Shown: piece after piece, positions 33,920 to 42,348 of the stretch
Layout: every line of letters starts with the position of its first letter
Numbering within the stretch: the first letter of the stretch is position 1
DNA from: Hortaea werneckii
Lineage: Eukaryota; Ascomycota; Dothideomycetes; Mycosphaerellales; Teratosphaeriaceae
Direction of reading: 5' to 3'
Length of the DNA stretch: 64,000 nt
Assembly: GCA_037044905.1 (NCBI GenBank)
Contig: JBAOKB010000155.1
Location: 1 to 64,000 of the forward strand
Made by a program: the position numbers and the translations under genes
The notes under the pieces: generated by a model
What the model was told of the DNA's origin: nothing
Database searches by the model: none
The model's input: the letters and a program-made list of their open reading frames with translations, nothing else

Positions 33920-35725
33920 TTACTTCAAAGGTTCCTGCACAGTAGCCTCTTGTGCAGCATACTCCTCCTCTACCAACTTGCATTTGGGATTGCACTGAAA
34001 GCCCGAACATACTCCCTCAGCATCGGGAGAATGATTCATGAACTCGATCGCTTTCCTCTGACCGGTCGCCGAGTTCTTGAAACTACGGTACAGATTCGAG
34101 GAGAACTCTAGCGTTTGCTGATTGGCTTCCTCGTAGGACCAGTAGAAGCCAGGTTTGTGACCGCGCCGTACAGCATAGATCTTCTTAGCATGCGGGATAG
34201 AGATACCGGCCAGATTCCAGCGGAGGTTCGGCGATTGCGAGGAGCGGGGAGGAGTCGGAAGATGGGCAGTAATACACAATTCTGTGCTGAGAGTCGGATG
34301 TCCTGGCTTGTCATCGCATGCCTTGCGCGATACGGGTTCCCGGTCAATCATGTGTTCGGAGGGTAGAGTTTCATGAGTATTGTCGAGTTTACGCGGCTGA
34401 CCGAGAGCAACATCATGTGTGGTGCCTTGCGTACATTCCACACCGCTCGATTGCGGCGGCGCTCGCTTTTCTGTAGATTCTGCCGCAACATTGTTCGGCT
34501 TCGGTGTGCTTTCGTGAGGCAGCGACATTCGTGTCGTCTGGGTTGATATGGAAACCGCATCATCAAAAGTCTCCTGGGAGTCTTTTATCGTGCGGTCTTG
34601 CTCATCGTGAGCAGCCGCCAAGGAGCGGTCGGGATACTGGAATGCTGAGTGTAGGAATTCATGGCCTTCTAAACGTAGAGGTCCGCTATGGCGTAGCAAA
34701 GGAGACGGGTCTTCTATCTTCCTTCGCTTTTGCGGCCGCACAGATGGCGTTTCAGCCGCAAGACGCTTAGCATGTTGCTGGTTGCTCACGGGTGCAAAAA
34801 TGCTAGTCTGGCTCGACTTCAAAAGCTGCAGGTCGTCAAAGCCATTGAAACCGGCACCGGGAGTTTCGCTTAAAGGAATGTATAGAGCCTCATCTTTCCT
34901 CTCACTGCTTTCAATGCAATCCCTCAGCCACTGCTCGGAAACGATTTTAACATCCGGCTGACGCTCAAGCGCCTCTTGCAATCGTCTTCCTTTCCTAGAA
35001 AAGGCGATTAGATGTGTAGTGCCCTCTGCGAAGTTCTTGTCGTACACTCCTCCGTGTTGTTGGATGAGACTGCATACCGCCCCACGCTCTTCATGGCCCC
35101 CGCTCGTCATTGCAATTTGCAATCCACGAAATATGTTGCTCACTCGTCCGGGCGTACTGGCCTGGGATTGGCTCTCTTGCTGCAACCATGCCCTCACACT
35201 CTCCTGTCCTAAAGGCGTAGCCTGTGTCGAGTCGATATTAGGTTCCTGTCGTGGGTCTCCAATCTTATCAACGTCATACAGGCTAACAGGTGCAATCTTC
35301 CAAGAGGCGAGACTTGCTTCAAGCCAGTCAATCAAAACCATGCGGATGCCGTACTTCTTCGCATACAATCTCATCTTACTGGATGGACCTGCCGTAACGA
35401 GGTGTGTCGTATCTGTATCAGGCTCTTTATGTATGTCACCGCCGTGCTCCAAGACTTTTTGAATAGCTCTTGTCTTTCGCTCGCCTTCTGGCCAGTCCAC
35501 ATGCACTCTGAGACCTCCAAAAATCGAGGGAGCAATGACTGGCTCGCTGACGTGATCGTCCTCTGCGTGCGTATCGTTCCGAGATGTGTGGATTTTCTGC
35601 TGTCTCTGATATCCAGCTTCGGTCGTCGGCGAGTCCATAGCACCCTCCCCCGCCGTCGAACTGCATGCCTCCCTTCGTTCCTCCAGCGACGGCCTCGGTA
35701 TGACGACGGCCTCTAACTTTCGCAT
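33920..35725 (-). CDS. Tandem-BRCT protein with RNase H1-type hybrid-binding domain
   Basis: Single exon, 601 residues. BRCT 1 lies at about residues 66-155 (IFGGLRVHVDWP, TDTTHLVTAG, GIRMVLIDWLEASLASW). BRCT 2 lies at about 194-283 (NIFRGLQIAMTSGG, GGVYDKNFAEGTTHLIAF, VKIVSEQWLRDCIES). BRCT pairs usually bind phosphopeptides in DNA-damage and replication control. A long disordered Ser/Thr-rich linker follows. At about 512-562 is an RNase H1 N-terminal/viroplasmin-like domain (KKIYAVRRGHKPGFYW, YRSFKNS), then a Cys-containing NHSPDAEGVCSGFQCNPKC tail. The core KKIYAVRxGHKPGxY and the HSP..C..C.P tail are shared with the helicase gene downstream on the same strand, so the two probably act together. 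No nuclease or helicase motif is present. The function as a hybrid-binding scaffold is inference. Confidence 0.85.
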   Translation of the reverse strand: MRKLEAVVIPRPSLEERREACSSTAGEGAMDSPTTEAGYQRQQKIHTSRNDTHAEDDHVSEPVIAPSIFGGLRVHVDWPEGERKTRAIQKVLEHGGDIHKEPDTDTTHLVTAGPSSKMRLYAKKYGIRMVLIDWLEASLASWKIAPVSLYDVDKIGDPRQEPNIDSTQATPLGQESVRAWLQQESQSQASTPGRVSNIFRGLQIAMTSGGHEERGAVCSLIQQHGGVYDKNFAEGTTHLIAFSRKGRRLQEALERQPDVKIVSEQWLRDCIESSERKDEALYIPLSETPGAGFNGFDDLQLLKSSQTSIFAPVSNQQHAKRLAAETPSVRPQKRRKIEDPSPLLRHSGPLRLEGHEFLHSAFQYPDRSLAAAHDEQDRTIKDSQETFDDAVSISTQTTRMSLPHESTPKPNNVAAESTEKRAPPQSSGVECTQGTTHDVALGQPRKLDNTHETLPSEHMIDREPVSRKACDDKPGHPTLSTELCITAHLPTPPRSSQSPNLRWNLAGISIPHAKKIYAVRRGHKPGFYWSYEEANQQTLEFSSNLYRSFKNSATGQRKAIEFMNHSPDAEGVCSGFQCNPKCKLVEEEYAAQEATVQEPLK

Positions 35726-36037
35726 GGCTAGTCTTGTTGTTCTTTCTCGCGGATCGCTTGCACTGAAGCGCCGTGCAAAAGCGTTGCAGTGTCAATCCGT
35801 TCAAGTCCGTCAAGAAGCGTGAAAGACGCAGGTGTAGCGACCATGTGTCAGGTGGTCGCAACTGACGGTATGGCTTGCGAAAGCGTCACCTGCGAGCTTC
35901 GATACATGCGAAGTGTCTATGGCTGTCTTACACATCGGCGTTAGATTCGCCAACAATAATGATCGACACGCTAAAAAGATCGCGACGGTGGTAGACGAGC
36001 ATGACCAGGGTTGACAAGGCCTTGAGCGTCCGTCCAA

Positions 36038-36115
36038 TGGCGCGTCATGTTCGCGACAGCCGATATCACCGAAATCTGGGGTTCGTCTCGGGAGCTATTC
36101 CTGTTCCTGGACATA
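36038..36115 (+). repeat. Direct repeat copy 1 flanking the kinase gene
   Basis: By eye about 85% identical to 37722-37798, with about 11 substitutions, mostly transitions, and one 1-base indel. Copy 2 reads HHVRDSQYHETWGTP in frame; in this copy the indel shifts the frame midway. Confidence 0.85.
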
Positions 36116-36148
36116 CGTCTACCTTCTCAATATAAACAGCTACTACTA

Positions 36149-36192
36149 AGTACCATGTACAGAATGTATGTACCTACCTAGGTACTGTAGGT
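36149..36192. repeat. GTAC/CCTAGG-type self-complementary patch
   Basis: TAAGTACCATGTACAGAATG- and GTACCTACCTAGGTACTGTA-like words give several short inverted repeats. It resembles the patches near 21.1 kb and 57.7 kb. Confidence 0.55.
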
Positions 36193-36325
36193 AATCAGAC
36201 GAAACGTACGCGCTACTTTATCATAAAGATCCCTGGCGAACACTTTGACAGCCCTTAAGCTCCCGTCCTTCATCCCTCGCAGGTATTACCAAAAGAACAA
36301 CAATTATTCGAACTTTGATTATCCC

Positions 36326-37504
36326 ATGTTGCCACGATACTGCGCTCGTCGCACACGCACAAGCTCCTCGAAACGCATCTCGAGCATCAGAGTGAAATCA
36401 ACCATTATCGGCGACTCTGGTCGCACATATACTGACGGCGAAGTGCTCAGACGCCATCCTGAGGACAAAAGATTTGATATATACAAAGCGAAGTTCGTAC
36501 GTTTGTATGAGAAGAGATTCTCATGCTGACTTGCTAAATAGATCAGCCGGTAAGAGCTTCGTCTACAAGCGAGTACCGAGACCGTTCTTCAATCTCTCAC
36601 AGCGCATGGCCGGTGACTTTTCGTTGCCCCGTCGGCTTCGCATGCATGTCGACTGCAGTAGCAAAGAGTCAATCCTTGTATATGCTTATTTCCAAGATAC
36701 ACTGCTTGCTCTTCTCAGAGATGACCCTGCCTTCCCACCGAATGAACGACTGAAGATGATGCGAGGTGTCGGAGAGGCAATTCAGGAACTGCATGGGAAG
36801 GATTGGGTTCACACCGGTTTGTCTTTCCCGCCCATCAATGTTCATCTGAGCTGACTGTTCCTGGGAGATGTCAAGCCGGACAATATCTTGGTTGATTGGA
36901 TATCCGACGATGAGGGCAATAAGGTAGTCACGGATGTAGCACTTGGTGATTTTGACATCGCCTGTAAGCTCATGGAAGGCGAGACTCGCCATACGCCGCA
37001 TGCTGTGGGCAATGCTATGTGGCGCAGCCCTGAAGGACAGACCGGTATTTCGACAATGGCATCGGATATCTACTCCTTGGGGCTGGTAGTGAGTGTTTCT
37101 GAAAGACAGAGGACAGACACGAATCTAACTCCCGTTCACAGTATATCTATGCTCTGGGAGGCGCAGACCTCCTTATATTGAATGATTATCAGAAACTTGC
37201 GAAGGCCGGCGTTACGCCAGAGCAAGAGGTATTGACGAGGCATTTCTGTTACTTCGGTCCAGTTCCGGAGAGTCTCTACCAGCAAATAAAGGACAAGAAA
37301 TGGAGGCATGCTCTCCAACTGGCATCCAGCATGGCTGAGGCAGAAGTAAAGGAACGGCCGATGCTTAGACTCAGGGCCTGGGGCCAGGAGTTGGGCGAAT
37401 CGGCGCTGGATCTTCTTTCTGCGATGACGAACATTGATCCGAAAGGCCGATTGACAATCGATCAGGTGCTAGCCCACCCATATTGGCAAGAATGCGATTC
37501 ATGA
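36326..37504 (+). CDS. Protein kinase-like gene, four exons
   Basis: Exons 36326-36492, 36542-36816, 36868-37088 and 37142-37504 join to 341 residues. The introns are 49, 51 and 53 bases, with GTTCGT, GTTTGT and GTGAGT donors. Kinase landmarks in order: SAGKSFVYKRV (beta-3 Lys), ESILVYAYFQDTLLALL (hinge), EAIQELHGKDWVHTDVKPDNIL (catalytic loop, HTD instead of HRD), ALGDFDIACKL (DFD instead of DFG), GNAMWRSPEGQTG (APE region), MASDIYSLGLVYIYALGG (helix F) and MTNIDPKGRLTIDQVLAHPYW (helix I). No glycine-rich P-loop was recognised near IIGDSGRTYTDGE. Key Asp, Asn and Lys residues remain, so activity is possible. It sits in an accessory-looking stretch between degenerate repeats. Substrate unknown. 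The start is the first ATG in frame; an open frame further upstream uses TTG. Confidence 0.78.
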
Positions 37505-37564
37505 AGTCGGAAGAGTAAGCGTAGGGGTCAAGCTCGCTACCAGATTGATGGTCATCTAGGGCCA

Positions 37565-37936
37565 TAGCGTGGAAGCGAAGACTTTAAAGGGCGTCTACGT
37601 CTCGGAAGACCAGAAAGTGTGGCAGTCGCGTAAGGAAGATGAGACTGCGTCAATCTGGGTCTTGACAACCTTAAGATATCACATGTCTTCGCTCGGGCCA
37701 TGGACAATGAGAAGGATGTTGTGGCGCATCATGTTCGCGATAGCCAATATCACGAAACTTGGGGTACGCCTCGGGAGCTATTATTGTTCCTGGGCATGTC
37801 GACGGACTATTTGGTTGGTTTGGCGGCACAACAGTACAGAAACCTGCACGGCAACCTAAGGTACCTAAAATATGACTGCCAGATGATCGAATCTGAGACT
37901 GTCACACCTGACATTCATCTGCATGCCTGCTGGTAA
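37565..37936 (+). pseudogene. Gene fragment downstream of the kinase
   Basis: Part of the frame reads GLDNLKISHVFARAMDNEKD, then HHVRDSQYHETWGTPRELLL and FLGMSTDYLVGLAAQQYRN. It is opened by an in-frame TGA upstream and lacks a start codon, so it looks like the 3' remnant of a lost or duplicated gene. It contains repeat copy 2 (37722-37798), whose related copy lies left of the kinase gene. The family was not recognised. It could instead be a spliced terminal exon of an unmodelled gene. Confidence 0.4.
37722..37798 (+). repeat. Direct repeat copy 2 flanking the kinase gene
   Basis: Partner of 36038-36115 in the same orientation, 1.7 kb apart, with the kinase gene between them. This copy retains an open frame. 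Confidence 0.85.
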
Positions 37937-38500
37937 TCCAACGCCCGCCTTAAACACTAGGATTGTATTTATCAAGACCACCGATCGAACAATACTGTGA
38001 TTCATCTCAAGACAGCTAACAATCGATCGAATAACGGTTGCAATGCCAGGAAACCTCCACAAGGCCTCCATACGGGCAAAACTATCTTTCGCATCGCTGT
38101 CTGGCTTCTTGGCCTTCAATTCTGCTTTTAGGACACCCTTGATGTCAAACTAATCTTAAGAGAAATATCGTTTGGTGATCTGCTAGGGCGATTCGGCCAA
38201 ATCCCCTCTTTCAAAAAGGAGAACCGTCCCGCGACCGTCCTGCTTCTTCAATGATGAAGTACTCCATTGTATCTCGTGGCTTTAATCCAATTGTTGTTCC
38301 ATCTCTCATCACGGGAGACCAGAGCAACTCCATGCACGCAAAGGCCGTACGTTGGCGACTACAACTATTGATCTCCTGACGTTGATGGCAGCCGACCGCC
38401 AACATGCCTCTCATTGCCCGACATGAAAGCAAAGACTGACTACATCGCCCGAGTAGGGCTAACAATGGGTCAATGCGATCGGAGCTGCTAAACAACCCTT
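37865..38500 (-). pseudogene. Possible gene remnants on the minus strand
   Basis: Two adjacent open segments look protein-like but incomplete. One (38495-38165) ends in CMELLWSPVMRDGTTIGLKP. The other (38150-37865) reads KAKKPDSDAKDSFARMEALW and then FPGIATVIRSIVSCLEMNHS. I recognise no family, start codon or splice structure joining them. They may be decayed exons of a lineage-specific gene, or chance open frames. Confidence 0.25.
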
Positions 38501-38928
38501 AAGAGAGGGGACCGCTATTGTCGAGAAATAAAAAGTAAAGTACGCCATACTCTCAAGACCACACAGCTAGGTAAGATGCTGAGGCCGCAGCAGGAAGGGG
38601 AAATTGTTGTATGAAAGACGAAATGTAGACACCTGCTAGAGGCCATATGTCCGGTATTGGTCAGGTGCTTCTATCGAGGGACGTTCGTTATGGTGCAAGG
38701 TACAGTAAGGTATGATTGGTATGGTTGGCCGAAGCTAGATCGGCGGGGCGTTTGCTGAAGGGGGTGTTTACGCGGAAAGATCCGCAGTGGCGTCATTTTG
38801 AGGGAAACGCGTCTGCCGACCTACTGTACGCTAATTATACGCGACTGCTCCACACCATACCTGATCTCCTACAATCACATCACTGCAAGGCGAGCATCCG
38901 GACAGCATTCATTTACAGCTCGTCCGCG
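38501..38928. other. Intergenic region before the LRR gene
   Basis: About 430 bases. An open frame from 38716 runs into the LRR gene but begins with TTG, so it is probably leader sequence rather than coding. Confidence 0.5.
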
Positions 38929-40575
38929 ATGACTCTGCCATCGTCACCTCCATTGCTACCAGAACAAGATCTTCCGAACTCACCCACTTTCCCAGCGCTT
39001 GCCTCGGCGCAAAACGGGATTGCGGGGCTCAATGCTGCATCTCGAAAACGACAGCTCTATGACTATGCAGCATTAAGCAGCGATCCGGTGTTTTCCGATG
39101 CGAGTACTGACGGCGATGCGGACCAGTATCAGAATGAAGACGGTCAACCCAGGAGGAAAAAGAAGCTGGTGCGGGGTCCATGGTGGAATCTGCGGCAAAC
39201 AAGCAGCCAGAGTCTTAGGCGCAGTATGGCCAAAAAGGATAAGATAAGGAACGGAGACAGCGGTGTATGGATGGGAAGTGACGAGAGCCAGGAGAGCATC
39301 GACAGCATTGTCAGCGGACAGCAGCGACTGCAGGAGTTGGCAATGGACGACATCCCAAACGATGACTTACGGAGCGACGATACCACGCCGGACCCGGAGG
39401 TGCTTGCCGCGCGTATTGTACAGGGCTGCGTTGAAAGTGGCAAAGAAAGAGTGGATCTCTCGGACCTTGCTCTGGGAAGCCTTTCGGACGACAGCCTTAA
39501 ACCACTGCAGCACATGATCAAACAGTCTTTCGCTGAGTTCACCCATCCGCCCAGTGAAGACGAATTCGTCCCACTTACGCCCTCAATCCAGCTGTTCCTA
39601 TCACGCAACCGCCTGACAGCTTTACCCGCCGAGCTCTTCAGCCTCACGAACATCACGGTCCTGAGCTTACGAAACAATGACCTGCGTTACATACCCCCTG
39701 CCGTCTCTCGGCTTTCCAATCTGACCGAACTCAACGTCGCCGGAAACAGCATTCGCTACCTTCCGTGGGAGGTCCTTGATTTGCTGCATAGCCCAGATAA
39801 GCAGCGCCAGATCAACATTCAACCTAACCCGCTTTGGCAGCCATGTGATTTAACTGGGCCCTCCCCGTTCCGAAGCGCAAACTTCACATCACCTATGACG
39901 GCCGACGATCTTAGTCGCTGGGCGGATGCGCGAGACTCAATCGATACAATGCGCGTCAAGTACGAAACCGAGCACGGCAAGCTCTGCACCCGTGGCGAAC
40001 TCGAGCTACGCTTGAAGCTTGGCAGAATGATGCGAACTCAATACTTGCAAGAGGCATCACGGGCCGGAAGAGAGATCAGACTCAGCCGGGATGAGCTGAT
40101 ATACCTTGCATCATCCACCATACGTTATTTCGGGCCGGATGGCACTCTCATCAGACAAACACGCGTTTCGCAAGCTGAAGAGCCCGACTTCTCCGCGACT
40201 CTCGAAACAAAGAATCGCCCACCCAACTCGGATGGAAGTTATTCCGTGCCTTCCCTCTTCGAAACCGCGCTCCGCCGTCTACAGGTCGACTACAACTTGC
40301 TTGAGTTCTTGCCACATCTGTCCGACTCCGGCATGTCTACCTCACTCTCCTCCGCTATCCGTCGCGCGACTTCGAATGTATTAGGCAATGGCAACGAGAC
40401 ATGCTCTACCTGCGGAAAGAATTTCGTGATTGCACGAGCGGAGTGGATGGAGTACTGGTTCCACGGCTTCTCGTCTCAGCAGGAATTGACTCCGGAAAGT
40501 GTCCTGCCTTTCTTGAGAAGAGCCTGTAGCTGGGATTGTGCACGGGTGAGTGAGGCCGGAGATTTTCGGTGCTGA
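38929..40575 (+). CDS. Leucine-rich-repeat protein
   Basis: About 548 residues from ATG 38929 (MTLPSSPPLLPEQDLPN). The N-terminal 150 residues are Ser-rich with a basic RRKKKLVRGPWWNLRQ patch. At about residues 220-285 are typical LRRs (LFLSRNRLTALPAELFSL, ITVLSLRNNDLRYIPPAV, LTELNVAGNSIRYLPWEV). A C-terminal CSTCGKNFVIARAEWMEYW segment with paired Cys could bind zinc and ends near FLRRACSWDCA. LRR proteins of this kind are usually protein-interaction scaffolds; the specific role is unknown. A GTGAGT donor at 40546 lies just before the stop, so the last ten residues may be replaced by an unseen small exon. Confidence 0.8.
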   Translation: MTLPSSPPLLPEQDLPNSPTFPALASAQNGIAGLNAASRKRQLYDYAALSSDPVFSDASTDGDADQYQNEDGQPRRKKKLVRGPWWNLRQTSSQSLRRSMAKKDKIRNGDSGVWMGSDESQESIDSIVSGQQRLQELAMDDIPNDDLRSDDTTPDPEVLAARIVQGCVESGKERVDLSDLALGSLSDDSLKPLQHMIKQSFAEFTHPPSEDEFVPLTPSIQLFLSRNRLTALPAELFSLTNITVLSLRNNDLRYIPPAVSRLSNLTELNVAGNSIRYLPWEVLDLLHSPDKQRQINIQPNPLWQPCDLTGPSPFRSANFTSPMTADDLSRWADARDSIDTMRVKYETEHGKLCTRGELELRLKLGRMMRTQYLQEASRAGREIRLSRDELIYLASSTIRYFGPDGTLIRQTRVSQAEEPDFSATLETKNRPPNSDGSYSVPSLFETALRRLQVDYNLLEFLPHLSDSGMSTSLSSAIRRATSNVLGNGNETCSTCGKNFVIARAEWMEYWFHGFSSQQELTPESVLPFLRRACSWDCARVSEAGDFRC

Positions 40576-40801
40576 TCGATCTGGAAGACACTTGTACAAA
40601 AAGCTGTTGGAGCAGTCACGAGATTCCATTCATGGTGTATAGTCGAAGTCAGACACGTCAAACGGTTCGCCCTCTTTGTAACGATCACAGCGAGATTGGA
40701 ATATTCTCGTCACCCACAACAAGCAGATTACAATTGGCCTTCCACGCTGTCACACAATTTGATTGGTTATAATCACCAGGTATCGTTGCCATCCAAGATC
40801 T

Positions 40802-41683
40802 TCAGTCTAGTCGCCTCCAGGTCGCAGCTAAATTCCTTTGTGGAATCGCATCACTCTCGGACAACTCTCCCGCCCATTTCGAACACCCTAAAAGCAGTTG
40901 CTCCCTCATGACCTTCGTTGGCTTTGCTTTGCAGGGCATTGCCAACTTTACCTTGTATCGTCCACCGTACGGATTAGGATGGCCATCTAGCGCAGCGATT
41001 GCGCTCGTTGCATCCGCCGCGCTCGATATGTCTACAAAGCAAAAGTAGTGAAAGCCTGGGTGTTGACGCTTAGCCTCGGAAGGCGAAATGATCTTGGACA
41101 CAGCTTCAATAGGCCGGGACTGGAAAAGAACTCTCATTTCGGCGTTCAAGGAGCCTTGGTTCCGGATTTGAGACAGCCCGCCAACATAAAGACGTCGGTT
41201 TTCTTCCATGGGCGCTATCCAACGTGCCGGTGCTTCATCAGCGCGGGACCAACGATCGAAAACGTAGGCATTGCTGTTGACGTTGAGGCCCGGCATCTCG
41301 TGAACGTATCCAGCTCTTTCGTGGATTTTCGTTGGGAGACGAGGACGAGTAGAGTCTCCGCGCCGTTCGGTGTTGTGGTTGATTTTGATTGGTCGCCCAC
41401 GAACTCGCTTACCGGATAGAGCGTCCAAAGCGTGCTCTGCATCTTCGGTCGTGTGAAAGTCAACGAAGCAATAGCCCGGATTGCGGCCCATGAAAGGATC
41501 GATGGAGATGTCGACTTTCTTGCTACAAAACGGTGGACGTCGGTGAAGGTCCTGCGGTGAAGCTAAGCAATGGAGGTGCAGGTCTACTCACATAGGAAGA
41601 TCATTGTCCGCAAATAGCTGCTCAAGTTCGAGTTTCTGGGCGGCGTATGGAAGGCTCCCCACGTAAAGCCTGAAACCAGCCAT
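40802..41683 (-). CDS. RNA-binding protein with two RRMs
   Basis: Two exons, 41683-41592 and 41522-40802 (intron 41523-41591), 270 residues. RRM 1 starts at once (FRLYVGSLPYAAQKLELEQL, RNP2-like) and has its RNP1-like GYCFVDFH in exon 2. RRM 2 has RRLYVGGLSQI and the RNP1-like FHYFCFVDIS. The intron falls inside RRM 1 and its phase (AT|C) restores IKKVDISIDPFMGRNPGYCF. No other domain is seen; the basic tail ends AATWRRLD. General role: binding single-stranded RNA; target unknown. Its promoter faces that of the Myb-like gene. It is close to the end of the LRR gene (about 225 bases, convergent). Confidence 0.87.
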
Positions 41684-42348
41684 AATGCCCGATGGAATCC
41701 TGCAGTTGCTCCTACTTGATCTTGCAGAGATTGTATTCGCTATCTAACGAGTCCACGGCCACAAAAGTTGTCTGGTACATTTACTTCATCTGTTGCTTGT
41801 TCTGATGGTAATAGTCTCACTGTTTGCTTGTTGGCCTGTTGAAGGCGAAACGAGGTCTTGCTTTCTTCGAAACAAAAGAAGCAAACAGAGATGCTTCATG
41901 GTGTACGAATGACTGGAAATTCACATATCCTTTATAGCCTTCAAAGACTACCTAAGTGCTGAGTCTCAGGATTATCCAAATTATCCAAAGAATGTACGTT
42001 TGCAGCAGAAGCTCAACAGGTAAACGGCTTTAAGGTTGGCATAGCCGACGTCCCGTCCCGCTCCTGCCGAAGATCTCCAATCTGTGCACTTCGCGCTAGA
42101 ACGCGACCAAGCTGCGACCTCGAATAATTCCCCTCATCGCCATATTAGCGGTGCTATATCGCATTCGCTACAAAGCCGAAAGCACGAGACACAAGTACAG
42201 GCTCAGGCGGTCGCTGGGCCACTGTGACGACCACACTCTTCTCGGCCTCCTGGCTCGGGTATCGCGCATGTTCCGCCGCGCGACGCGACCGAGCATCCAA
42301 GCGCGACAGTCCATGACCTTACGATAGATCCGCAGCGAGACCGCCAAT
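41684..42348. other. Divergent promoter region, RRM gene / Myb-like gene
   Basis: About 665 bases between divergent starts. No TATA box is obvious. The right end is C/G-rich. Confidence 0.5.

Larger units (their letters stand above)
35726..36325. other. Divergent region, BRCT gene / kinase gene
   Basis: About 600 bases holding the BRCT gene promoter, one copy of a 78-base degenerate repeat (36038-36115), a patch of GTACCTACCTAGGTAC-like words (36149-36192) and the leader of the kinase gene. Confidence 0.5.

Noticed and set aside
38716..38928. N-terminal extension of the LRR protein
   Set aside because: The frame is open but starts with TTG, has no ATG before 38929 and looks like leader sequence.
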